From: Pseudozyma flocculosa PF-1
Lineage: Eukaryota > Basidiomycota > Ustilaginomycetes > Ustilaginales > Ustilaginaceae
Assembly (NCBI RefSeq): GCF_000417875.1
Contig: NW_006920872.1
Location: 478,197-542,196, forward strand
Direction of reading: 5' to 3'
DNA length: 64,000 nucleotides
Shown: in pieces, positions 1 through 9,700 of the stretch
Numbering within the stretch: the stretch's first letter is position 1
How the letters are laid out: every line of letters starts with the position of its first letter
The notes under the pieces: model-generated
What the model was told of the DNA's origin: nothing
What the model saw: only the letters and a program-made list of their open reading frames with translations
The model's database searches: none
Program-made: the position numbers and the translations under genes

Positions 1-321
1 ATCGAGGGCAGGCCGCTTCCGTAGCCCTGCTCGATACAAACTGTCCTCGAACGAGGCTAGGCAAGAGGTGAGCAGAGTCGGGAAGGCGAGCAAGCTAGAG
101 AGACGCGAGCCGGTAAACAAGCCAACGTACGTACGGCGGCGAGCTTTGATTTCTGCGCGAGCTGCAGAAATCCGCTCCATGAAGGCGACGATGCAAGTTG
201 CCACCGCTCGGGCCCCGCTCCTCCTGATCTATACCAACGATGAGGCGCTGCTGCTCCTCCCGCCGCTTCCGAGGAGCTTTACATATCTAAAGCGAGCCTA
301 TGCAGACAGGTAGGCAAGTAC

Positions 322-351
322 GGCAGGCAGGCAGGCAGGCGGGCAGGCAGG
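322..351. repeat. GGCA tetranucleotide microsatellite
   Basis: Imperfect (GGCA)n run, interrupted by one GGCG unit. The complementary CTGC tract lies about 0.8 kb downstream, so the two could pair as an inverted repeat. Confidence 0.85.
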
Positions 352-1125
352 TGATGCCGTGGAACCGTACGGCCGAGCAGGCTGGCCAGTCCTTGGCGGG
401 TGCTCACGGAGCGTCGGGCAGGGGTACAGAGGAGCGGCACGCCGGCGTACGCAACGTCGACCCCCTCGGGTTGCACGGCGGGGCCGTACGTGTGGAAGGG
501 CACGCACGCACGCAAGCGGGTGCAATATCGAGGGCGAGGGCGTTGACAAGCAACCTTGGACGCTGTTGCGCCAAAGGCGGACAGCGGTGTCCACGCGCCG
601 TACGTACGCCTCGGTGCTGGGCGCAAAGCAGGCAGGCGAGGCCGGGCGGTTGGCGCTGTGGGCGCCCACCGCCCATCAGCCATCAGCCATCAGCCGGGCC
701 GGACAGAAGTGTACCCTGGCCTTGCTTTGGCTTTCTGGTTGGCTTGCAGTCAGGGCGCTTAGAGGTCGAGGAGAGGAGAGCAACGAGGGAGGGTCAAGGT
801 GGGCCCCCTTTGTCCCCCTACCTTGCTCTGCTCGCTGGCCGTGCACCCGTCCCTCGCTGCTGGTGTAGGGCTGGAGACAGGGCGGTGAGGCGAGTGACCG
901 GCCAGTTGCTTTGTTGTGCACCCATCCGGATGGCTCCCCTTTGTTGCCGTGGACGCAACGTAGCCTAGAACAGCTCGACAAAGTGGCTGGGCCGTAGGCA
1001 AGGCGAAGGCCGGGCAGGCCAGGCTAGAAAAAGGTCCGCCCTGGCAGGAGGGCAGGGCGTCGTTGTTTGCGCCCACCTGCAGCCAAGCCAGCAGCAGCGC
1101 CCCGCTCCGAACGCCCCGGCCTGGG

Positions 1126-1152
1126 CCTGCCTGCCTGCCTGCCTGCCTGCCT
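1126..1152. repeat. CTGC tetranucleotide microsatellite
   Basis: Run of about six CTGC units, the reverse complement of the GGCA tract at 322-351. Similar short tracts recur in other intergenic regions of the window (5071-5083, 55920-55938, 56163-56181). Confidence 0.85.
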
Positions 1153-2148
1153 TGCGCCCGCCCTTGCTTGCGCCCAACCAAATCTCTCCCTTGACGAGGT
1201 GCCGGCAAAGGTTGACAGGAACAGAGGGGCAGGCAGGGGTAGGCTAGGCAGGCGATGAAACAAGCAAGGCGCCCACGCACCTTGCACCGGCCGCCTTGCC
1301 GCGACACCGCCAGCCAACAACGCACTTGCAACCACACACACGCACACATGCCCACTCGCACAGCAGCACGTACGGACGGACGGACGGGGATGCGACGACG
1401 CACAGAAAAGACACGTACGGCGACGGCTCCTTTGTGGTAGGCAGGTACGGTACCTGCCGTCGATGTTTGATCGTCCACCTCTTTGTCGCACGACGAGGTC
1501 ATTCATCGGAACCGGCTCGAGGCACAAAGGGCGCCGTGTACTGTGCCCTTGACGCTCGCTGGCTCTCCATCGCGTCGTTGCTGGCTTCCAAGTCACCCTT
1601 GCCTGTCTCGCGCTCGATCGATTCCTCCGTCCGCACCCACCGCTCCCTCCATGACCCTACGAGAACCCCAATTAGCTTAGCTTGTGTTCGTTCCACCTTT
1701 CCGCCCCGTCGGCCTGACGACGTTGCCACATCCCGAACAAGGAACCATGGCAACCGTGCGACCCGGCCCGACAACGCGTTAGCCAGCAGCCTCAGCCATA
1801 ACCCTCCTATGTAGTTACTGCTCACCACCGATCCTGACTCTGACCCAACCCGTCAATGGCCTCTGCCAGCCTCGTCGCCCGTGACAACAACCGATAATGA
1901 CATACAGCCTCGTACTGTAGCGCCTGTACCGATAAAACGAGTGTTCTTTTCAGCATCAAAGGCTATTTCTAGAGCCAGAAGTGGATGACGGCAGGTATAG
2001 CGAGTGCGGGCAGATGCGGAGGTCGATGCGAGTCGAGATGCTGATGTAAAAGACAGTAGGAAAAGCTCAAGAGCAGACAGATAGGGGGAAAAGTGAACCT
2101 GAAAAGAGTGTGTGAAGGTCGGCGCTAACTACGAGGACCAGGCCGGCT

Positions 2149-3822
2149 TCAGTACCGCTGGGCGCGGATGTCGGGCGAGTGCTCGTAGATGGGCGAGAGG
2201 TCGGCATCGTCGGCGGTGCTCGAGGTATGGCTGTACATCGACAGCGTGCCCGTCGTCAACACCGATGGCGTCCTGGCCAGACGCGCCAGCATCTCTTGCT
2301 GCTGCGCCGTCATCCCGCTCCCCTCGGCATGACCAGGATTGCGGGGCAGAGGCAGAGGCAACGGCATCGCCGCGTCCGCCGCCATCGCCCTTGCGGCGGC
2401 GCGTCGGGACTCGTCGGCGTCGTGCTCGCTCTGCCGCTTCCAGTAGTAGGACATGTGCTGGTACATCTCGGTGCTGGGCGATGCGGCGCCCATCGAGCCT
2501 GCTTCGCCGTCATCGCCCACCCCGTGCCCGCCGGGCGGAGGAGGTGCGAGTCCGGAGTGAGGAGGGTCGTTCAAGTGCGCTTCTTCCCTTGCCTTTGCCA
2601 AAGTAGGATCGCCCGACCTGGCAAATGGGAAGACGTCCGACGTGGCAGCCAGCGTCGTGTGGGGCTCGAGCGAGATCCGACGTGAAAGGCTGCGCAACGT
2701 GCTCTCCGAGTCCGAGGCCTGGTGGCCGGAGCGAGAGCCTTGGCTCACCGGCGGCGCCATCCGTGGACGGCGAGTGCTTGTCCACCTCTTCATCGACGCG
2801 TTGTTCGACGCCGAGCTTGGCGGGTATGGTCCACGTGCCGCCGGTGCGTTGGCATCCGAAAAGGGGTCCCGCGACGGCGGCAGGATGACCTGATGGCTGG
2901 GGTGGTGGTACGACGAAGCGATCGAGTGCGACTGGAGCGACGACGACGCCGACAGCTGCCGGCCGTGCTTGCCAAACGATGGCGAAAACATCGACGTCAG
3001 GCGCACCTCGTCCATCTCCCTGTGGCGAGGCGCGGCTGCGATCGACGTGAGCGTGGCCCTGCTGATCCTCGACCGCTCCTGCTTCTTCTTGCTTCGGCGC
3101 TGCGCCACAATGTACAACAGGATTCCTAGGAGGAGCAAGCCCGCGACGCTGACCCCGACGGCTGGGCCGATTGTCTTGCTAGCTGATGACGGCGTATGGG
3201 CCGCTGGGGGAAGCACGGCGGCAGCTGCGGCCTCTGACGGGTCGGGTGCAGCGGCCTTCGTCGCGACGGGCTCCGGTGTCGGCTGCGGCAAGGGTGCTGG
3301 AGGCACAGACGAGCCGGCTTGGGTTGCATCCTTGGTCGCGGCGCCCTGGGTAGCCTGCGAGGCTGACGAGCTGAACGTGCTCGTCTCCTGGTGTGGCTGC
3401 TGCGGTGGTGGCTTCTCGGAGCTCTTTTCCGGGGCTGAGGTCGTGGCCGTCTGCTGCTGCTTGGGTGTCTCGTGCTGCTGCTGCGACGTGCTCGACGTCT
3501 GTGCCTGCTCCTTGTGTTTCGCTCCGTCCTCGGCCTTCTTCTTGTGCTCGCCCTCCCTTGCGCCGGCGTGATCCTTGTCCTTGCCGTCATCCTGCGGCGA
3601 CTTGTTGCTGCGGTCCCCGCCCAGCTTCTCGTTGGCGGCAGCTTGCTGCTTTTCGCTCTCTGTCTGCGAGATTTTGCTCTGCCGCCGGCTCTGTTCCTGT
3701 GAGGGCTCCTGCCTCTTGCGTGCCCCCGTGGCACCCTGCCTCTCGCGTTCCGCGTCCGCTACGGGCTCGCCGTTGGTCGACTGACTCCGCCTGAGATGCT
3801 TGTGGATGCTTCGAGAGGTCAT
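2149..3822 (-). CDS. Hypothetical single-pass membrane protein (557 aa)
   Basis: I do not recognise this protein. It is a single open exon from ATG at 3822 to a stop at 2149. Residues 1-214 are hydrophilic and rich in Gln, Lys, Glu, Ser and Pro. Residues about 218-240 form one clear membrane helix, followed at once by a basic cluster (QRRSKKK). The C-terminal ~315 residues are Ser/Pro-rich and look disordered, ending in DIRAQRY. By the positive-inside rule the long C-terminal part should be cytosolic and the N-terminal part outside or lumenal, an arrangement seen in fungal Mid2/WSC-like or Axl2-like proteins. However, I see no N-terminal signal peptide and no Cys-rich ectodomain, so that comparison is only about topology. 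A hydrophobic stretch just upstream has no ATG (see rejected items). That this is a real gene is supported by the long frame and the coherent helix; its function is unknown. Confidence 0.65.
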   Translation of the reverse strand: MTSRSIHKHLRRSQSTNGEPVADAERERQGATGARKRQEPSQEQSRRQSKISQTESEKQQAAANEKLGGDRSNKSPQDDGKDKDHAGAREGEHKKKAEDGAKHKEQAQTSSTSQQQHETPKQQQTATTSAPEKSSEKPPPQQPHQETSTFSSSASQATQGAATKDATQAGSSVPPAPLPQPTPEPVATKAAAPDPSEAAAAAVLPPAAHTPSSASKTIGPAVGVSVAGLLLLGILLYIVAQRRSKKKQERSRISRATLTSIAAAPRHREMDEVRLTSMFSPSFGKHGRQLSASSSLQSHSIASSYHHPSHQVILPPSRDPFSDANAPAARGPYPPSSASNNASMKRWTSTRRPRMAPPVSQGSRSGHQASDSESTLRSLSRRISLEPHTTLAATSDVFPFARSGDPTLAKAREEAHLNDPPHSGLAPPPPGGHGVGDDGEAGSMGAASPSTEMYQHMSYYWKRQSEHDADESRRAAARAMAADAAMPLPLPLPRNPGHAEGSGMTAQQQEMLARLARTPSVLTTGTLSMYSHTSSTADDADLSPIYEHSPDIRAQRY

Positions 3823-5970
3823 GGTTGAGGATCACGGTGAGGCAAGAAGATGGACTGCAATGCTGATGTAGACGAGAAAGGCTACCGCGCGGACTGCGTC
3901 GAGCGAGGCGTGATTGGGCGAGCCTGCGACCAGCGTTGGGGCCGTCCGATGATGTCGAGATGGTGAATGCTGCAGGGGCAGGGGGGTGGGTCGGCGAAGA
4001 GGCTCCGATACCGGCGAGTGGGTGGGCGAGGCGAGCCCGAGAGTCAGGAAGGTGGGCTGGCCGCGCGAATCTGCCAGAGAGGTCAAACGAAGGCCAGCCT
4101 CTCGAGAAGAGGAAGCCGAAAGCTGAAAAGGTGGTGGTGGTGCCGGCGGTGGTGGTGGTGGTGGTGGCGACAACGTCTCTGGCGGGATCGGCCGTGGTAG
4201 AGAGATGTCAAGGCGATGGTGATGCCGAGTAGGTAAGGCACCGCCAGGCACGGCCAGGCGAGGCAGAGCAGGGCAAGGCGACGAGAGACCGGCTCTCTGG
4301 CTTGCTCAGTGACCGACCTACGCCCGGAAGTCGCTGCAATGAATGGTCCGAGGGTGGGCGTTTCGGGAGTTGGCCCGCCGAACTGACGGCGGGAGGGTGG
4401 CGATGGAAGGCAAAATAAGCTAACTAGGCACGGGTAGGGAGCGCCGCGCTGGCCAGCCAGGCGTGATGGGGAACCTCAAGGTGGCGACGAACGGGTGCCG
4501 ACAGGAGACAGAGGGGTGGGACTTGTGCAACCAGCGGTCGCGGTCGTTAGAGGTGTGGGGAGAGATGGGAAAGGGGGCGAGAGGGATGGATGGAAAGGAA
4601 AGATCGAGGGCGGTCAACCTCGAAGCCATTCGGGGCGGGCGGAGGGGTGGGTGGGCGCAGGCAAGTGGTGGCAATCTACGTATCTGCGCCCTTGCCGCTG
4701 CCTGTTCTGTCACACTACTAATCTCGGTCCTGGTTGCACGGCAAGCCAAAGGGTGGGTCATCGAGCAAGACGGGTGAGGAGTTTGAGGTGCACAACAGGC
4801 CGGCCAAGGCTAGCTAGGACGTAGCCAGCGCGAAACGAGACCAACGCCGACGAGGTCGAGATGAATGCAGGGCTTGGGTCCAGGCTGCCTCTACTGTGCT
4901 TGCCTATGTACAGGGAGGCGGGTCGAGGAGATGCCAAGGGGGCCCGTGACAGGCGGGCAGGACACGACATCAGCTGCTGCTACAGCAAGCAAGAGTAGGT
5001 AACAGCACGTCGTGTATTGCGCCGAGGGCGGGCAGCAGGCGAGCCTGTTGACGCCCAAACGAAGCAGCTGCAGGCAGGCAGGCCGGCCCGCAGCTGTTGG
5101 CCTCTCTGTCTCTTCTGTGTGTGTACGCAGCCCTTGCGCGACCTTGTCCGAGGCGTCGGCGCGCCGACGATGGCCGCCAAGGCACAGATAGAAGCCAAGC
5201 AGCCAGCCGCCGTCGTCGAGTCGCGCCTGCCTCTGCTTTGCATCAAAATGGCCTCGGTCGAAGCCCAGGCAGGCCGGGTAGGCGGGCGACGGGGAAGCAA
5301 GGACCCTTTGCAGGGTAGCATGATTCGAGGGCGGCGGCCCGGGGAGGCGGGGATCTAGGCTAGGCTCAAGGGGGGCCCAAAGCCTTGGCCTTGGACTTTG
5401 TTGGATCTGGCGTGGCAGGCGATGCCATGGATACGTGAGCAGGCGCCCTCACCGACTAACTTAGATACATAGCTTTCTCTGCGCACGCCAAGAGGTCGGG
5501 TGGGCGTATGGCGCCTGGCTTGGCCGTCTGCCGTACTTAGCAGGCAGAGACAAGCACGCCTGGTGATCGCAAGCAAGCCGGCTGCGCGACCTCTAGCTAG
5601 CCGTTCAGGCCGTCGCTGGTGTCGTCGTCGTCGATGGCCGCCCGGCGGCTGGCTGAGCACGCTGTGGCCGGTTGGGAGCAGGCGGTCCAACTCTGTCCGT
5701 TGGGCGTCGTCGAAGCGGTTTGCATCGTTGCACGGCTGGCCCGGCCTTGTCGACGTGGGGTTGGACCTCGTCGTCGAGCCGTGCCGTCGCGGCGTGTCGT
5801 GCCTGCCTGCGCTTGGACCGGTGGGGTATGTAGGCCGGGGATCTTAGCCGTGCCCAGGCCTGCCTGCGTCCAAAGGCCCCGCGTGGCAGCCAGCAGGCAG
5901 GCCCGCCCGCGGCCGAGTCACTCCGGCACGTACGGTGGACGGGCCATCCTACGTAGCCTGAACCCCAGCC

Positions 5971-5990
5971 NNNNNNNNNNNNNNNNNNNN
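5971..5990. other. Assembly gap (20 N)
   Basis: A run of 20 N, probably a placeholder for a gap of unknown size. It lies about 120 bases upstream of the DTD1 start codon, so part of that promoter or 5' UTR may be missing. Confidence 0.97.
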
Positions 5991-6052
5991 CACGCTCTTC
6001 CTCAGAGACCGACTCACCACTAGCTCGCCCTCCTCCACCCCGCCGCCTCCTG

Positions 6053-6072
6053 CCCCCCCCCNCCCCCCCCCC
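6053..6072 (+). repeat. C homopolymer with one uncalled base
   Basis: Nine C, one N, then ten C, ending about 40 bases before the DTD1 ATG. The N probably marks uncertain homopolymer length. The run lies in the likely 5' UTR or core promoter of DTD1. Confidence 0.9.
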
Positions 6073-6111
6073 ACCGTCCGCTTGCTTCTTCTCTTCAAAT
6101 CAGACCTCACC

Positions 6112-6961
6112 ATGAGGGCCGTCGTTCAGCGGGTAAAGGGCGCCACCGTCCACGGTCAGTCTCACCCGCATCTTGGAGCGGCAGAAACGACAAACGGCCG
6201 CACCGCTCGCTGATACCCATCCATCGCTCTCATTCCACCTTGCTCTGTGCGTCGCCTCTGACCTTTCGCCCGGCGAGCAGTCGATGGGAAGCTCGTCTCG
6301 TCCATCGGACCGGGCATCGTCGCCCTAATCGGCATATCCACCGGTAGGTCACCGTGACCTCGACGTCCAGCCGCGGCGCTGCATCACACAACGCACCCTC
6401 GCCCTCACACCATGAGCACCTTTCCCCGTCATATCGACCTCAGAGGACACGGCGGCCGAGATTGTACCGCTCGCCAACAAGATTCTCACCACCAAGTTGT
6501 GGAACGATAACCAGGAACGGGCCCAGATCCAGGTACCGTCCCAGTACCTCTCCTCGTCCTCGAGCGATACTGACGCCACCACCGCGGCAGCATCAGCACC
6601 ACCATCCTCCTCTTCCAACGGCGACACCACCGGCGGCGACGCGGCGGCGCCAAAGGATCGCGCCGAGCAGGTATGGGGCGGCAAGCCGTGGAAAAAGTCC
6701 GTCGTCGAGCTGGGCGGAGAGGTGCTGTGCGTCTCGCAGTTCACCCTCTTCGCGCGCACCGTCAAGGGCACCAAACCGGACTTCCACCGCGCCATGGGCG
6801 GCCAGCAGGCCAAGACCATCTACGACGCCTTCCTCCAGAAACTCGCAGACTCGTACAGCCCAGACCGCATCAAGGACGGCGCGTTTGGAGAGATGATGGA
6901 CGTCTCGCTCACCAACGACGGTCCCGTCACGATACTCCTCGACACTGCCGAGAAAAAGTAA
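6112..6961 (+). CDS. DTD1: D-aminoacyl-tRNA deacylase (DTD1)
   Basis: This cytosolic enzyme hydrolyses D-aminoacyl-tRNA (and Gly-tRNA-Ala in the family), keeping D-amino acids out of proteins. I assemble three exons, 6112-6154, 6281-6343 and 6444-6961, with GT-AG introns of 126 and 100 nt, giving 207 aa. The spliced N-terminus MRAVVQRVKGATV and the following VDGKLVSSIGPGIVALIGIS match the family start. Both catalytic motifs are present: SQFTLF at residues 133-138 and NDGPVT at 193-198. An Ala/Ser/Thr-rich insert of about 40 residues sits before the first motif; typical members are about 150 aa. The stop lies 93 bp from the convergent CTU2 stop. Identification is certain; exact length depends on the insert being coding, which the open frame supports. 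Confidence 0.95.
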
Positions 6962-7054
6962 CTGGGGGCGCGCGCGGTGTTGCACCGCCCTTCGCGACGT
7001 CGCCGTGGCGGTTCCTTCATTACTTGCAATGACCAGGGACGACGTCTCGACGAT

Positions 7055-9375
7055 CTAGCATCGCCCCTGCTCGACATCCTGCTGATGCTGCTCGTCATCG
7101 TCATCATCGCCCTCGGTGGGCAGCAGGAACTCGTCAATCCTCTGCCGCATCTCGTTCCTGCCCACCTTGCGCGGCACCTGACCCTGCTGCGATGCAGCGC
7201 CAGCCGCCATCTGCCGCCTACCCCCGTCAGCCGCGGCGTCCAGCGACGCCTCGATATCCGCGTCCGTCTCGGCCACCTGCCCATCCCATCCGCCTGCGTC
7301 GCCCGCCCCTTTCGACGCTGCATCGACGGCATCGGCGTCGGAGAGGCGATGCCGCACGTTGGACAGGACGTAAGGCGGCAGCAGCATGCTTGCGTCCGCG
7401 TCCCTCTGTCCGCCTCCGCGATCCGTCGCGTGGACCAGCAAAGGCCGCTCGGGCGTCTCGAGCATCAGGATGCAGGCGTAGCACAGCAATGATGCAAGGT
7501 CCACCCGGTCGTCGGTCTCCTGCGCCCGCGCTGCGGGCTCTTTCTTGACCTCATCCGAGATGCCATCGAGGGTCGAGATGGTGATCTCGTTCTTCCAGTC
7601 CTTTGCGCCCTGGCCCGCCGGCATGTAGCAGAGCGGACAGGCCCGTCGAGTCTCGCTGGCGGCCCACCGTGGCAGGCTGCGCGCAGCGTGGGCGAGCCGG
7701 CTGCCCCGCGCCCCGACGCGCGGCTCGAGCACCATCGAGCTTCCATTCGACGCCGCTTCCTTGGCCTTGGCTTTGCGCGCCTTGCGCCCCAGCGGCGCTG
7801 ATGGCCCTACCTGCTCAAACGCAGGCACGCTGATCGGAGGCGCTGTCGTCGTCGTCGTCGTCGTCGCCGGTGCGGCAGTTGCTGCTGGTGCCGGTGTCAG
7901 TGCCGGTGCCGTTGCCGTTGCTAGTGGTTCGGAGCCTTCCTCAGGCTTGAGGACGAGCTTGCTGCCAGTCTTGCCAATCGTGCTGACAGTCGAGGGTACG
8001 CCTCGTTCGAGATTGAGGATGAAGGCTGTCGGCGGAGGCAGTCGGGATGGACACACATCCGGGTAAGCACGGAGCCGTGCCAGGGGTCGGGAGGGCAAGG
8101 CACGACGCGCGACTCGACTCACTCTCAGTCAGGCGGCCGATGCTGCTCTTGTCCATCAGCGGCTCGCCAGATGCATTGTAGGCCGAGCCGGCCGGCACTG
8201 CTGACGGCACCAGGTCCTGGTCCGGAAGCCAGCGGACGTTGTTGGCCTCGGCGAAGAACTTGACCTCCTGGATCAGATGGGTCTTGAGCGGTCTAGCCAC
8301 GAGCAGGTCTGCACGGGTCGACAGGAGGGGAAGACGGCAGGTCAGAACGACGGTCAACGACGCTCGAGGTACGGCGGCGACGTTCCGCATGCTCACCATC
8401 GATCCAGACGGCGTCGGAGCCCTCGATGGGCAGTTTGTGGCCCCCGCCCTTTGCGAGCGACTCGATGAGGCGGATCGAGAGGCGCGTGCCGCTCTCTCCG
8501 AGCATGAGGGCCGAGCAGCCACGCCTGGTGGCCTCGCGACGGAGCAGGTAGTTGACGAGGATGCGGTGGAGATCCTCGGTCCTCGTCCTAGCCGAAGCGA
8601 TGCCGGTGCGCGGAGTGTCCTCGGGGTGAAGCGACGCAAACAGGGATCGCAGCGCTGCCCTGCGGTCGTCGACACGCACCGTCGAGGGCGAGAGCAAGCG
8701 ATCTGGCCCGGACTCTGCGCTGCAGGCGACCGCGCAGCCGCCTTCGCTTTCGCCGTCCGCTAGATAGACGTCCTCCAGCTTGAGGCCGACGAATTCAAAG
8801 TCGTCGCAGGCCTCGGCTTCGAAGAGAGCGCGCGCGTCTGCGGTCCGATCGCGGCCGTCGGGGATGATGGCGCTGTCGTCGATGAAGATGACGTAGACCT
8901 TGGCCACCTCCGAGGTCCTGCCGAGGCCCGCGTTCAAGGCGGACATCTTACTGGTCACCGAGCCGGTGCCGTCATCGTTCTCGGTGGCGTTTTCCCTCTC
9001 TTTCTCGGTGCGCCCTCGCTGGTTGTCGGGGCGGAAGTATTGGGTGGCGGTGCGGAGGAGGACGGAGCTGGATAGGCCGGCGCTGAAGCCGAGGGCGAGG
9101 CTGGCATTGACGGCCTGGCGATCATTGTGGCCTGAAGCGGGCGTGGTGGCTGCGCGGCTGATGAACCGTGCGATGCCGGCGCCTCGTGCGGCCTCGAGGC
9201 CTGCCTTTGTCTTTTGGTCGAAGTTTGCCCTTGCGCAGGGCAGGCAGTAGCTGGCGTCGCGGAAGTGGGCGGTGGCGGTGGCGGTGCGGCAGCGGTAGCA
9301 CTGGACCTGGGGTTGGTGCGCTTTGCTTGCTGCGGCGGTGTCTGGTGGCGGATCTTCTGGCTGTGGGCACGGCAT
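7055..9375 (-). CDS. CTU2: Cytoplasmic tRNA 2-thiolation protein 2 (CTU2/NCS2)
   Basis: Partner of CTU1/NCS6 in the Urm1-dependent pathway that 2-thiolates wobble U34 of Lys, Glu and Gln tRNAs. Three exons, 8397-9375, 8123-8308 and 7055-8025 (introns 88 and 97 nt), give 711 aa. The N-terminus has two paired cysteines (CYRC and CLPC, about residues 26-47). A PP-loop-like GFSAGLSSS lies near residue 95; the second Gly of the usual GFSGG is Ala. The middle has [16 protein letters not shown], and after the last intron [16 protein letters not shown], both typical. The C-terminal half holds CPLC and CYAC pairs and ends with [12 protein letters not shown] plus an acidic tail. Low-complexity Ala/Thr/Pro inserts make it longer than yeast Ncs2. 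It is divergent from KAE1 (325 bp between start codons) and convergent with DTD1. Confidence 0.93.
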
Positions 9376-9700
9376 GACGGCTGAGCGACGAAGGGAAGGG
9401 TTTGCCTGTGTGGTGTTGAGCGAGAGGGAGGGGAAACGGCGGGAGAGGGCAAAGAGGGGAGAGCGAGTAGCGACAAGAAGCCAACCAACCTCGAGCAAAG
9501 ACGTCGCCTCGCCGCCAACTTTTTTTCTGGCGCAGAGGCCATCAGCCGACGTTGCGTGGAGGGCGCAGCGTGGGCTCAACTCGCCTCGTTGGACCCTCGC
9601 CATCTTCGTCGACCTCCAGACCACCACCGCCACCGCCGCCATCGCTATTGCCGTTCCTCCAAGGCCGCTCTTCGTCGCCTCCGCCACCTCCCCGCCCAAC
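9376..9700. promoter_or_regulatory. Divergent promoter of CTU2 and KAE1
   Basis: 325 bp between two start codons on opposite strands, so both promoters must lie here or overlap the 5' UTRs. A run of seven T at 9520-9526, in otherwise GC-rich sequence, is a candidate nucleosome-excluding element. I see no clear TATA box. Confidence 0.75.

Larger units (their letters stand above)
1..2148. other. Intergenic stretch with no supported gene
   Basis: I see no reading frame here with codon bias, conserved motifs or sensible splice structure; the open frames overlap on both strands and look like random GC-rich sequence. It holds two tetranucleotide tracts, GGCA at 322-351 and its complement CTGC at 1126-1152, and several CGTACGTACG-like stretches. 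The right end is probably the 3' flank of the minus-strand gene that stops at 2149. Confidence 0.6.
3823..6111. other. Intergenic region between the membrane-protein gene and DTD1
   Basis: About 2.3 kb with no supported gene. It carries the 5' flank of the minus-strand gene starting at 3822 and that of DTD1 starting at 6112. It includes a GGCAGGCAGG tract at 5071-5083, a GGTGGT-rich stretch at about 4129-4172, a 20-base N gap at 5971-5990 and a C homopolymer at 6053-6072. Confidence 0.6.

Noticed and set aside
759..1502. 247-codon minus-strand frame through the CTGC repeat
   Set aside because: The frame is kept open by the tetranucleotide repeat and shows no coding character.
3832..4251. Hydrophobic stretch AVAFLVYISIAVHLLAS upstream of the 557-aa membrane protein, looking like a signal peptide that could be spliced in frame
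   Set aside because: The frame has no ATG upstream of it, and the needed intron would be only about 45 nt with a weak donor (GTGATC).
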